Source: Ailanthus altissimus
Lineage: Eukaryota; Streptophyta; Magnoliopsida; Sapindales; Simaroubaceae
DNA: 64,000 bases
Assembly: GCA_946807835.1 (NCBI GenBank)
Contig: OX327704.1
Location: forward strand, 9,300,001-9,364,000
Direction: 5' to 3'
Shown here: positions 53,253 to 64,000 of the stretch, one piece after another
Layout: every line of letters starts with the position of its first letter
Position numbering within the stretch: the stretch's first letter is position 1
Made by a program: the position numbers and the translations under genes
Notes under the pieces: generated by a model
Seen by the model: only the letters and a program-made list of their open reading frames with translations
Database searches by the model: none
What the model was told of the DNA's origin: nothing

Positions 53253-55965
53253 TGTAATATCCAATCCCTATTAGTAGTCTTGGCGCCTAGATTTCGGTAT
53301 AGAGAAATAAAGACCTCGTAGGATTACCCGATTTTAACCCTGTTAGAAATATTTTCTTTATGGTGCGCGTGAGAGATATTAGAACTAATTTGGTAATTTC
53401 ATACTCGATCAGAGCGTTAAACGACCCTAGAATATTTTTGAAAATTTTCTCTATTGGCTTGGAAAAGGAAATTCTAATTTACTATATGAATTTCTATTTA
53501 AGGGTTATGTATGGAACAAGCCTTTGTTGAGAAATACAATCCATATATTAAAGAATGGACCAATTAGAAGCAATCTCATGGATTGCCAAGTTGGGAATTC
53601 TAGTTAGTTTCTTTGACTATTCTAACTAGATAGTTACAAAGGAACCAATTAAATCCTTCAATTTGAACTAATGGCAAATTATGAATTTTGAGTAAGTTGA
53701 AGGGCAAAATGGTCAATTAAGGGAACACTATATATATGTTGGAAGTGTGTAGAGTTTTCAAGAGATCAAAAGCAAACATTTAACACAAAAGAGAGCAAAA
53801 TTCGTGCAAGTGTTGAAGGTATTGCTACAGTGAAATTTCAGTTTCTTTTTCATGATTTTTCATGCTTAATCAAGCTAAAATAAGGTTACATACCAATCCC
53901 TAAGCTCAATTGAAGCCTCCATTAGTGAAAATTCAAGAAAACGAGGTAAGAAAAGCATCGTTTTGTGAAATTTATAAGTGAGCTTTTAAGATTACTTCAG
54001 TTGATGTTCTTGTGTGTATTCTTGATTTAGATTGAGTTGAATTCTAGTATGGAGCTTGAAGGAGTCATCAATTTGAAAATTTTGGCAAGGTAAGAATTAG
54101 GGTTTTGGGTGATTTGAATGTAAAGACTTCAATTGGTTGTAATTAGGGCATTAGAATGAAATTGGCTTGATTTTGATGTAATTGGAACAAGATATTGAGA
54201 AAAGAAATGTGTTAGAACGTAGGGTGAAATTCTGCCACTTTAGGAAAGTTAGGGATTGAGTGGTATTTTGATTGAGTTATTGTGTGTAAATGATGCATTA
54301 TGTATGTTGAATGTATATGGTTGATGGAAAAACCAAAAATGAAGAAAATGGGACATAATTGTCCATTTTGGAAAGGTGAAGGACAATTATGTCCAACCAA
54401 GTTATAAGGCGTTTAATAATTTTCAGGGCGCCGGGTGGTGAGTTAGATTAGATTAAATGACTTCGTAAATAAAAATTGGGAAGTAGTATACATCCGAGCT
54501 TTGAATGCCAATTAGGGCGTTTAGTAGTTAAATGAGATTCTAGCATTCGATTTGGTTCTAAATGTCATTTATGGCGCATAGGTGAAGAAAATCGAGAGCG
54601 GTAACGGGAGTAAAAATCTGCTATTTCTTTTATCTTTCATTTACTATGTTTCCGCATAATAAAAATGTATGTTTTATGAGCTTTCGATGCATAAACATGA
54701 TTTATGATCTTGATATATTCATAGATATGCTTTTACATGATCGATTTGTGAAACAGTTTTAAAATTTCTGCATTCATTTTTAAGGCCATTGGTACCCTCA
54801 GATTATAGTGGTGGTGATTGTATTAGACCCGATCGGTATATCTCGTGCACATGGGCAGGTTTGAGGGTGTGTCACTAACTCCGGGAAGTCAGGATGTCGA
54901 GTCATGTGAGTCGCTCTATGTGTACGAGGTATTGTCTCGCTATATGTATGCGGTGTAGGATTCTGCTGCATAGCTAGTGAGATGTCTTGAGATATCACTG
55001 TGAGTGCTGCTAGTTGAGGTGCCCCGTGACTTAATCACGTTTGCGGTGCTAGTTGAGTCGCTACGTGAGTATAGAGCTTTAGGGTTACCATTGGTGCAGT
55101 TTAAAAAGAAAATGGCCGAGCGAGGACTTTACTAGTTTTTGATTTATCGATAGGATTTATGTGTTTATATGCACACGACAGTTATTATATTATACAGATT
55201 TTGTATATTGCTTTTCAAAGATGTAGATAAAACCCGCTCGGCAAGATTTCATCGGGATATGATATTAGAAACCGTTTTACAGCTTTACATCATTTTTAGA
55301 AGCATGATTTATGCATGTACTTTAGAATTTGCTATTTATGCATAATGTTATTTTATTTGAAATTTTAATTGCACTCACTGAGCTCCTTTAGCTCACTAGT
55401 TTTGTGTTTTATGTTTTCTAAACCCTTCCCAGGTGCAGGTCTTGGTACGCAAGCTGCTGATTCTCCTATTGCCGAGTAGTGGGCCAAATCCGAAGATCAT
55501 TTTTGTATATGTAAATGTGCTAAATAGCACAATTTACTTTATGCATAGTAGTTGTAGGCATGTATATTTGTATGTATATTTTGAACCAACAAGAAGAGAT
55601 TTCGATATCACGATGATCGTTTTTGCTTTTTATGAGTATGCTTATTTTGTGATTCAAATAAAACTATTGAGTTGTGTTGGATTTGATTTGGAAAGGACCG
55701 GAGGTCCAAATTGGTAGTATTGAGAAGTGTTTGAAATAAAAGTGAAATTTCTTTGCAGGTTTTATATGGATTTTCTGAAAAAAGAGGAAAAACTCTGCCC
55801 CTTTTTTTTAAAAAAATTAAGACGTCATTTTCATGTATATTACAAGATTTTTTTAATAGTAGCAAGAACTAAAAAGGGGTTCGCCTCGCAAAAATTTCTC
55901 AATTTACCTAGTTATATTCTGAGGAACTTCCGTCGAGGTGCCTAGCAGGGCTGTTAGGACCTACA
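53253..55965 (+). mobile_element. Solo LTR (about 2.7 kb) of a Tekay-like gypsy family
   Basis: It starts TGTAATATCCAATCCC and ends GGACCTACA. A 9-bp word GTAGAGGGT is present on both sides (53243-53251 and 55966-55974). The late part has CACTCACTGAGCTCC and TTAGCTCACT followed by CCAGGTGCAGG, wording I associate with chromovirus (Tekay/Del) LTRs. No internal domain is attached. The exact junction is uncertain by a few bases, because the shared 9 bp exceeds the usual 5-bp duplication. Confidence 0.65.
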
Positions 55966-55974
55966 GTAGAGGGT

Positions 55975-56799
55975 CTCAATGCGAGTCCTGTCAGGGTGGA
56001 AGGTACTACTTCTATGTAGTGGATCCAAAATCTTTCAACGATTGTATTGTATGCTAATGAAGCATCTACTATCAAGTAGTCAATGTCCAGAACTTTTCTT
56101 GTTGCTTCGACAGGTAAAGTTATGAAACATTTAACTTTTACTCTAGATCCCCTGAATGCTATCAGCTTGGTTTTACATCCATGAATGTCTCATTCTACTA
56201 GACCCATCATTTTGAATGTATCCTATAATAGGATATTTGTACTTCTCCCTCTATCTACTAGCTCCCTTTTGACGACATTCCTAACTATATTGAGTGTGAT
56301 AACTAGGAGATCCAAGGGTAGTAGCATGATATCCATCAATTCTTGTCTAAAGAACATGATGTCTCCTAGATTTTGATATATTGTCATTATTATGGGTGTT
56401 GAGGTCTCTCCCACACTTTTAGTATCTTTGCTACCATTTGGAACAACGATTTCCACCGTTCGTCCCTTTCTTCTCGTTCTATTACATGCTGGTTTACCAT
56501 CACTTGAGCAATTACTGTATTTTCTAACTCTCTAGTAGGTTTTTCGTCTTCTTGTGGACCTTCTATTATACAAAAAGCTTCAGTTTTGCTGTGGGTGTAA
56601 AGGGAATCATACAAGGATCCGTATATGTCCAAAGTCTTGGCCACTACATCTTCTGCTTCTATTTTTATTTTTTCAATGAGAGATTTTGCTTCTTATTTAT
56701 TATTTTTGTTTGTCGTTTCTGGTTTCATTTTTACCTGGAACTCCTTGAGGAAGCCACTCCTCATTAGAGTGTTAATTTACCTCTTTAGTGCTAGGCATA
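55975..56799 (-). pseudogene. Tat-like gag end and aspartic protease
   Basis: On the minus strand the frame 56456-56223 reads GDIMFFRQEL ... VITLNIVRNVVKRELVDRGRSTNILL. That is the gypsy protease entry, where a V-D-x-G-S-S/T-A/T-N-I-L motif is expected. Here one residue of the active-site triad region is changed (D-R-G-R-S). The frame 56644-56390 is hydrophilic gag-protease linker. The coding series is interrupted on both sides by LTR insertions. Confidence 0.6.
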
Positions 56800-58192
56800 T
56801 GATAAGGGCATATTTGTTATATATTTTTTCATGTTTTTATTTTGATATTTTATTATTTTATAAAAATAAATGACTATTTATGTGCATTAATGTTATTTAT
56901 AGGGACTTGAATAAAATTTAAAGTAAGAACTCAAAATGAGCAAAAATAGGGATTAAAATGCAAACTTTTCAAAATATACAGTACATCACCCCAATGCCAC
57001 AAGAATTTTCGCCCAAATACTAGAACAGTGATTAAAATAAGAAAATTAGAAAAAAGACCTGTTTAAGTCACAGGCTACCACCCCAGCGCTAGCAAGTTAC
57101 CGCACCAATGATGGCCTAGCGTTTCAACGCCAGACCTTCACTGCTTCAGTGATACAACATTTTACACGCAGTGCCCTAACGACAACAAGATAGTGCTCCA
57201 GCGGTAGTGCAATTCTTGACCTGACAAGAATTGGAGATTTCAAGCTCATATCAATCCATATAATAGGCCACTCATCCCCAACTTTTAGAGAGCATCAAAG
57301 AACATCAAGAACATACAATTCAAGTCTTAGAGAGCAATTGGAGCTTAATTGAAGCAACCATAGAGAGAGATTCAAGGCGTTCATCTGTATCAAGAGTTCT
57401 TTAGGCAGCGCAATCAAGAATAATTCGGCGTCTATTTCTGTTTGCTATTAATGGTATCATGATTTCTTATTACTTTTGCCGCTATTTACTTGTAGCTATG
57501 AACTAAATTTACTTTCTAGGGTTAATACTTGAATTCAATATATGCGCTTAATTACTATATCTTTTTAATATTTAATAAACTTAGTTCTTTGTTATTCAAT
57601 TTATTTGTTCTTAATGATTCAATATATTTAGCCAATATATGGTGAATAAATTGGTAATATTTTGATAAACTCGAAAGAGGAATCATTATATTTAGACCTA
57701 GGTAATTTGATGCATGATTGTAGAGTAACATTTAATGTTGCATATACAAGTTTCAAATTAGGATAAAAATATACCTAATTAACATATATGATCAATAAGA
57801 TTTAATCTTAATGAATCTTAATTTATTACAAGTACTATAGGAATATAGATATTTGGTAAATTAAGGTATACTTGCATGACCTTGGGAGGGGTTTATGAAT
57901 ACATTAGTGTCTTAATCAATAACAAGAACTAAGGGAATTGAATATTAGAGCATTAATCATTGAAAAGGATATTGAGGGATAGTATTGACCTTAGGTTTTC
58001 TATATTGCTATCTTTCGAATCTCTTTACGTTGTTTCATTGCTTTTATATTTTCTAAATTCATTCTTAGATTTTTATTTTTTTGAATAATTATTACAAAGA
58101 CATAATTTTAGTACTTGGTTAAAAAGAAGACATTATCCTTGTGGGTTCGGTATCTGACTCTTTTTATCATTTTATTACTTGTATACGATAGT
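56800..58192 (+). mobile_element. Athila-like solo LTR inside Tat-like gag
   Basis: It starts TGATAAGGGCATATTTG, has CCAGCGCTAGC and AGCGTTTCAACGCC words (57080-57140), a leader, and an end region TTATCCTTGTGGGTTCGGTA with TACTTGTATACGATAG. These are hallmarks of Athila LTRs as I know them. A 5-bp word GCATA flanks it (56795-56799 and 58193-58197). The 3' end does not finish in CA, so the right boundary could be off by some tens of bases. Confidence 0.6.
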
Positions 58193-58199
58193 GCATACT

Positions 58200-59450
58200 T
58201 TCACTCAATTATAAGATATAGAATTATCATATTAGTATATGGACAACTCATGCCCTTTCTCATTGTGGAATGGGCATGTCTTACTTTGATCTCTTTGGTG
58301 GTTTGGGATATCATTCGGTCTTGGATTCTTGAATAACCCATGATTTTTATATTTCAGCCAAATTTTCTTTGCTATTAGGATAAAAGGCTCAAAGATTTTG
58401 AGCCATTTGTCTTACTAGTACCTTTTTGTGTTAGAATGTCTTATCTTGCGTCCCTCGTTATGGGATGTTTGGTAATCTCTTTGGGTGGTTATCATTGAGA
58501 CTTATTTTTTAATCATGGTTGCATCATCTTCCTGGCAGATCCATTGCTCAGACTTCTGACTCAATAATTCAAAAGATGTAAAAAAATTTCGAATTAGATA
58601 TTGGTAATAAGCAGTAGTTGGCCTTATTGATTTTTGATAGGCTTGCGCTGTCATTTCTGGGTCATAGATTTCTATTTCGCTCAACTCTTTATTGAACCTA
58701 TTTAGGAAGCTTATGATTATCTCACTATCTGTCTATCTCATGAGAAACAAGTTTGATGTGGTATTCTTCATTTTCCTATTCTGAATGTACTAGGCAATAA
58801 AGGTGGTAGTGAGTTCTTCGAACGAAGACTTGGAATTCTCTTTAAGTCATCAGAACTAATTCTAGGCTGCCCCATTGTAGTTGAAAGGAAAGATTATACA
58901 CTTAAGGGATTTATCATTGTCGTGCCTGATCATCCTTGAATTATAATAGAAGATGTGTTCTTCAGGGTCCCCTGACTCGTTTAGGAAGTAAAATTTAGGG
59001 GTACGAACTTCCTCGGTCTTTCAGTCTTCCTGATTTTTTCTGTAAAAGGATCTTAGTTGGCTTTCCTTGCCAGAGAAAGTGTATCCTATGGGACTCTACT
59101 TTTTGGACCCTTTCCGTACAATTCTTCCATCTCCTTAAGGATTGAGGTTTTGAGTTCTTCTTCCTTAGTGGATCTTTTTGCTATTAGTTCCACTTCAAGT
59201 TCCTTAGGTGGATCTATCATCTCTTTTCTTCCAAGGTCCTCAGAAGACTATTGAGGGTTTTCAATCTTTGTCTCCTTCGGTGGAACCTCCTTATAATCCA
59301 TTGGGAGGCCTCCCCTAACCTCTAAGGTTTTTAGGCGATTGCTGAGTTCCTGGTTCTCTTTCTGTGATTTTTTATTCTTTTAGGATTTTTGCCAGGATCT
59401 CTGGCACATTCATAGAAGCAACATCATCATAGCAGGGGCAAGGCCTCTAT
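58200..59450 (-). pseudogene. Tat-like gag
   Basis: The minus strand carries the retrotransposon-gag type region in broken frames. One readable piece is AQAYQKSIRPTTAYYQYL (58684-58502). Before it come LKEN-SKSSFEELTT-like words near 58830. An N-terminal charged region with ELKTSILKEMEELYGK lies near 59130. Assignment rests on position between PBS and protease and on scattered similarity. No intact frame remains. Confidence 0.5.
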
Positions 59451-59563
59451 AGTCAGTTCTAGCTTCAGTTGATTTTACATTCTTATTTATCATGGTGTTT
59501 TCTGTAAGGTTGGTTTTGTCTATATTAGCTTTTTTTGTTCGTTAGTGTGTTGAGAAGACTATT

Positions 59564-59581
59564 TTCTCATAGACGACGCCA
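59564..59581 (-). promoter_or_regulatory. Primer-binding site of the Tat-like element
   Basis: On the minus strand TGGCGTCGTCTATGAGAA directly follows the 5' LTR. It resembles the common plant gypsy primer-binding word TGGCGCCGTCTGTGGGAA with four changes. Confidence 0.7.
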
Positions 59582-59582
59582 C

Positions 59583-60249
59583 TGAAAGCTCTAAATTTGA
59601 AACTCTCTAGATAAGCATTGTCCTCCTACAAAAATAGACACTCCAACACTCACATCATTGTATGATCATTACACGCATATAGTGTGTGAAAGTGTTTCAA
59701 GTAAAAAGATATTGAATACTTTTGTGATTTCTCTCTTTTTGTGTGTATATGTCATGTTCTTTCTCAATGAATGTAAATATATAATGCATGCCTTTTTATA
59801 GTATAAAGTGATAAAGTTTCAATCATAGTCTTTTTACAGTGATAAAATTTAATTAATACACAATATAATCATATTTGTGATAAGATGATGATCTCTATGA
59901 TATTATCACTATGCATCTATGTAATAAAGGGCTAATTATATAGTAGATAAAAGATATCATTAATAATGTTTATGCTTGAAGAAGAAGGAAGAAGTGTATT
60001 CATAATGTTGTATCTCTTAAACAATTCTATCCTTTTATCTTTTTTGGGATATTTTTATCTTTTACCTCTTTTAAACTTTAAAAGTAATTTGATCCAACCC
60101 TATCTTTTTTGTTAAAACCTAGTGTTGGGCTGTTTACTTTCAATGAGCTTAATTTATTATTTCTTAAACCCCCATTTTACTTAAAAAATGTTACATATAT
60201 ATTTTTAAAGTAAAGTGGATTGTTGAACTTATTAATAATAGGTCTAACA
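59583..60249 (-). repeat. 5' LTR of the Tat-like element
   Basis: It begins TGTTAGACCTATTATTAATAAG on the minus strand at 60249 and ends near TTTAGAGCTTTCA at 59583, next to the PBS. It pairs with 40244-40976. Confidence 0.8.
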
Positions 60250-61200
60250 ATATATTTTTTAAAGTAATTTTTTAATTAAAAATTTAAAAATAATATATTG
60301 TATAAAATAAAATTTTGTTTTATACTTAATGTTTATTATTGTTTTAAAATTTATGATAATATTTATAAAACAATTAGTCCTTGATGTAATAATTTTATAT
60401 AATTATTTTAAAATTTTTAATGAGATACAATGAAAAATGGGGGCTAACGAGTTAAATAAAAAAGGGTCAAATAACACCACTCTTTTAATTTATATGAACA
60501 ATATTCATATTTAGGTCGACTGATAAGCGAAATAGATTAAGGGCTCAATTTTTTTAAAAAATATTTTTAACTTCGTGATTATTAATACAACATTGTAAAT
60601 TAATGCCTTAGTATTTCATAAGATATAAGGTGATAAAAAAAGGGGAATTAAGGTTACATTAGCTTGAACCAAATCCTTCTTGGAAAAAAATAATTTAATG
60701 AGAAAGTATCAACCAGTTTAATCTTTTATTTATCTTTTGCAAGTTTATGTATATTTACATATAAATATATATTATTTTAAAACAAAGATGAGAGGTTTAC
60801 TCATAAAAACAATGCTAGAAAGCAAGCAATCATTGGATACTTTTTATAACTAATATTTAATGTAATTAATTCTCACATTTTTTTTTTCATTTACTTAATC
60901 TTATGACTTCTAAAAATTTAATAATTGATTTGGATGGTTAATTAGTGGCTCTAAAAGACCAATGTGTTATTTTATTGTATTTTAAAGTTATTTGACATAA
61001 TATTTTACAATAAGCATTTGCAATTTTTTTAAATAATGAGATATTAAAAAAAAATGAACGCTGATGACATAAATAAAGAAATCAAATGGCGTCATTCTAA
61101 CTAAAAAAGATATTTAAAAAATCAATGGGTTGTCCGACCCATTTGACTACATAATGCTATTCTACTCATAATGCTAATTTCGTAATTTTACTAATGTGTT
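60250..61200. other. AT-rich spacer
   Basis: No gene or named repeat is visible. The sequence is very AT-rich with T- and A-runs. Confidence 0.6.
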
Positions 61201-61718
61201 TAGGGATGCAAAATTCAGAGCCCAATTTGGAATTCAATTCGAAAAAAATTCAGATTTTTATTAAAATTCTTTGCACAATTTGAATTTAGATGAATCTAGG
61301 TTTTTTCGATATTGGTCGAATTTAGGAATTTTGAAATTCTGACCCGAATTTGAATTTTTTTATTTTTAAATTTTTTTATAAATCCTAAATTAATTTCTAA
61401 TCTTTAACATATATATATAAATCTAATAATTATTTTATAAAATAAATGCTCCAAAAATTTAAATTTAATCTAAAAATTAAAATAAAGATAAAAGATAATT
61501 AAATTATAAATATAAATTATATAATATAATTTTCACAATCTAATTATTATTTTATAAAATAAATATTCCAAAATTTTAAATTTTACAAAAAAAATTAAAA
61601 AAAAATTAGGTTCAATCCGAATCTAACCCGACTTGACTCGAATGTAAATCCAAATCTAGACCAATTCAAAAAAACCAGAACAAAACTCGAGTTTGAAATC
61701 CAAATTTTACAATTCCTA
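61201..61718. mobile_element. hAT-like MITE (518 bp)
   Basis: The left end TAGGGATGCAAAATTCAGAG pairs with the right end CAAATTTTACAATTCCTA. Flanking 8-mers AATGTGTT (61193-61200) and AATTTGTC (61719-61726) agree at six of eight positions, fitting an aged 8-bp hAT duplication. The inner parts are alike in inverted sense (TTCGAATTTAGG..., ...CCGAATCTAACCCGAC). There is no transposase. Confidence 0.65.
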
Positions 61719-61726
61719 AATTTGTC

Positions 61727-63105
61727 TAAGCCACATGTACTGTGTCAGTTAGTTATTGTATCTTAGCATAATTATGCACATTTCGAATATAATTATAGCT
61801 AACTATAAATTTCATTTTCCAGCATTAGTTAATTATACCTTAATTATTTGAAAAGAAATTTTAATAAAAATCAACATTTGTAATTCAAAAAAGGATTAAA
61901 ATTAGTTTGGAACGATTTGCATTAACTATTAGTGAACTGTAAATTAATTATAATTTATGTTGTAGTTTTTATTTTAACATTGACATTTTTTTTATTTGCA
62001 GGAAGAATATTTGAACACAGAACCTTTACTTTTAGGTGAAAGTTAAGTATACTATAAATTTTTATTACTGAATCACAACTACAAACACTTGAATTTTTTT
62101 TTTTTAATGTGAACGAAGCTCTCTTTCAAATCTTTTCTTTTTTGTTTTTTTGACATAAAAGTGAAATACAAATCTTTTATTATTGGAACACTCCCACAAA
62201 GTGCTCTTTCAAACCTTTAACCAATCAATATGATATTTAAAAATAATTGTTATTAATAAAAAATACAATTAATCAAAAATAATTTTAGTAAAAAATTTCT
62301 CAAACAGGCCATTAATAAGGGCATATTACTCGTTCCTGATTTGGTTACAATCAAACAATGTAGTTAAATACAATTATTTTTCAGTAGGTGTAGAATGAAG
62401 TTAAGTAATGGTGAAGCTCACCTACTTCAAATAATGTCTTAAAAATTCAACTAAATATTCTCCTCCACCTTTCTTTTTTAATGTCATCTCCATCTTTACG
62501 TTAATTTGATATCATCGTCCCATTTTGACATAGGCTTTGAGGCCTCTCTTGCTTTTGGGGAAAAAGAAAATACCTACTTCTATCAGTCTGATCATCATTG
62601 GCCTTTCATAATTGGGAAGGTGTGGCCCAAATTGTCCAACAATACGGATGGACCTCAATGGCTTCGATGACAGGAGTTTCTATATATGTAGAATTGTATT
62701 TCACTAACAATAAGCTCTCGAGTTGGATTTTTCTAGTTTTGACTTTATTTTTGACATAAATAATAAATTATCTATAGTTAAGTAAGATATGAATTATTGG
62801 TGTAAAAAATTTAACATGTTTATTCAAAACTCGTATAATGAAAAATCTCTCTTTCACATTAGAAATTATCTTACTCCGGATTAAGGGTCATGAGTGAACC
62901 AATTATTGTGCAATTATGTCTTGTACGACAGAAATCTTAAACCCACAAAACTTTCCATTTACAAGATATTACCTTCTGATAAACTGCCTAGTGTTACCTG
63001 CGAGGAAGTAAACAAATACAGGATTACACAATTTACAAGGTGTAACAACCCTCAAAGCTCAAAAATATGAAAAAACAAATAAAATTGACAATTTCTTTAT
63101 GTGCT
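61727..63105. other. 3' flank of the kinase gene and AT-rich spacer
   Basis: No coding sequence. The 3' UTR of the minus-strand kinase must lie below 63105. An AATAAA-like word on the minus strand is not distinct. Confidence 0.5.
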
Positions 63106-63498
63106 TCAATCATATGATATTGTAAAGGTCGAAGTATTAGCAGCAGTATTTGTAGCAGAACTTGCGGCTCCAGATGTCAAGTGTGAGTTGTCCGGGTTGT
63201 CTGAGCTATTATAAGAAGATGAATCCTTCGTTTCCAACTTTGTTTTCTGGGGACCTCTTACTTTGAGGTCCATGAAATCAGAAATTAATCCTGGCTTTGT
63301 TATTTTATTATCATCAATGTCTTTCTCACCCGTTAACATCTTGACCACAGTTGACATGGATGGGCGGAGCTTGGGATTGTCTTGAGTGCACAGAAGACCA
63401 ATCTTTAGAAATCTATAGGCCTCCTCAGCATCAAAATCACCGTATAATGATGTATCCACAAGCGCAACCAACTCTCTTCGCTCGTATAAATCCCATGT
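63106..63498 (-). CDS. CRPK1: Last exon of a receptor-like cytoplasmic kinase (CRPK1-like), partial gene
   Basis: The exon begins after a CTGCTGCAG acceptor and encodes 130 residues plus a TGA stop. It holds the end of a Ser/Thr kinase domain: TWDLYERRELVALVD, then DAEEAYRFLKIGLLCTQ, then the invariant-Arg segment KLRPSMSTVVKMLTGE (subdomain XI). The tail GLISDFMDLKVRGP is characteristic of the Arabidopsis At1g16670 (CRPK1) family as I remember it. It ends in a Ser/Thr-rich stretch. CRPK1 is a plasma-membrane kinase that phosphorylates 14-3-3 proteins under cold. The catalytic residues lie in exons outside the window. The adjacency to the J-protein gene supports the assignment. Confidence 0.8.
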   Translation of the reverse strand, partial: TWDLYERRELVALVDTSLYGDFDAEEAYRFLKIGLLCTQDNPKLRPSMSTVVKMLTGEKDIDDNKITKPGLISDFMDLKVRGPQKTKLETKDSSSYNSSDNPDNSHLTSGAASSATNTAANTSTFTISYD

Positions 63499-64000
63499 CT
63501 GCAGCAGGAGAATCAACATGTCATGAACAATGCATAATCTTATATGACTTAAAACATTTGCAGGATTTCAGAATAATCCAGATCACTATTAACAAAATTT
63601 CCATGATAATTTTTGTATATGCTTTATCATTTTTTTCTATGGATATCTAGAGAAGGATCCGCTTTCACATAAAATCAGCCTAGTTATATACATGATTGTT
63701 ATTCTAAGATGTTCAAATTTTTCTGAATGAGAAAAAATGAAAGAAAACAAAAAGGATTGTTATTAGAAAGCCTAGGAAATATTAATTAATCACAGGTCAA
63801 TCAAACCTAAGAAAGCTAAAATACATCACTGTTTGCTAAATTTTATTTTCTCTCCAGTCAAATCAGCCTATAATCTAATCTCATCAAACAAGATTGATAG
63901 AACAAAGATGACACTGAGGTTTTGGACCAGACACTAAGTGAACCACAAGCACTTTAATAGCATGAGAAAGGGTTCTCAGAAAGTGCACTGGATAGTGAAC
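63499..64000 (-). other. Intron of the kinase gene, running off the window
   Basis: Upstream of the last exon (higher coordinates) there are at least 502 bp without any kinase exon that I can recognise, so the preceding exon lies beyond 64000. Confidence 0.6.

Larger units (their letters stand above)
40244..60249 (-). mobile_element. 20-kb Tat-like Ty3/gypsy retrotransposon with nested insertions
   Basis: Two related direct repeats of about 670-730 bp bound the region: 40244-40976 (3' LTR) and 59583-60249 (5' LTR), minus orientation. A PBS follows the 5' LTR. Then come gag (59450-58200), gag end/protease (56799-55975), RT to integrase (53080-50040), two tandem-repeat arrays (46985-46078), an antisense accessory ORF on the plus strand (41290-46015) and the 3' LTR. 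At least five later LTRs interrupt it: 41524-43949, 46990-50027 (itself interrupted by 47465-49450), 53253-55965 and 56800-58192. All coding parts are full of stops. Flanks ATACG and ATATA are only partly alike, consistent with great age. Confidence 0.8.

Noticed and set aside
63520..64000. An additional kinase exon at the right edge
   Set aside because: No frame shows kinase subdomain VIII-X words; treated as intron.

Overview
This is nuclear DNA from a eudicot plant. The evidence is split genes with plant-type introns, plant Ty1/copia and Ty3/gypsy elements, an L1-type LINE, and very AT-rich intergenic sequence. I cannot name the species. Only two host genes are visible, both on the minus strand. 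The first is a complete nine-exon gene (6561-23344) for a membrane-anchored J-protein of the DNAJC14/Jiv type, like Arabidopsis At1g16680. The second is the last exon (63106-63498) of a receptor-like cytoplasmic kinase resembling CRPK1 (At1g16670). As I remember it, these two genes are neighbours in Arabidopsis, so the window looks like a conserved gene pair whose spacer has been inflated to about 40 kb by nested transposons.

Layout. 1-5450: the decayed 3' end of a plus-strand Tat-like gypsy element, with an antisense accessory ORF on the minus strand, an LTR-like stretch, and two further LTR fragments inside it. 5450-6560: 3' flank of the J-protein gene. 6561-23344: J-protein gene. Intron 7 holds a degenerate copia element (8503-13584, TSD GAAAA). 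Intron 5 holds a very young copia element (15920-20294, TSD AAAAC, near-identical LTRs) that has lost almost all of gag. Both are antisense to the gene, and every exon and splice site reads through as a clean 553-residue frame. 23345-24213: 5' region of the gene. 24214-33735: an L1-type LINE on the minus strand, split by a 2.48-kb solo LTR (26329-28811, TSD GTTCC). 33736-40240: AT-rich intergenic DNA with three foldback or MITE-like elements and an AT-rich minisatellite. 40244-60249: one 20-kb Tat-like gypsy element on the minus strand, with both LTRs, PBS, gag, protease, RT, RNase H, integrase, two tandem-repeat arrays and an antisense accessory ORF. It is broken by at least five later LTR insertions. 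60250-64000: AT-rich spacer with a hAT-like MITE (61201-61718), then the kinase exon and part of its upstream intron.

The most interesting items are: (i) two independent Tat-like elements carrying homologous antisense accessory ORFs in mirrored arrangement, one next to tandem arrays that could seed a satellite; (ii) the gag-deleted young copia element with a GC-rich leader holding three identical hairpin 15-mers; (iii) the LINE, whose ORF1 stop and ORF2 start overlap as ATGA; and (iv) the ancient gene pair that kept its exons while TEs filled introns and spacer. I see no tRNA, rRNA, CRISPR or prokaryotic-style system here.
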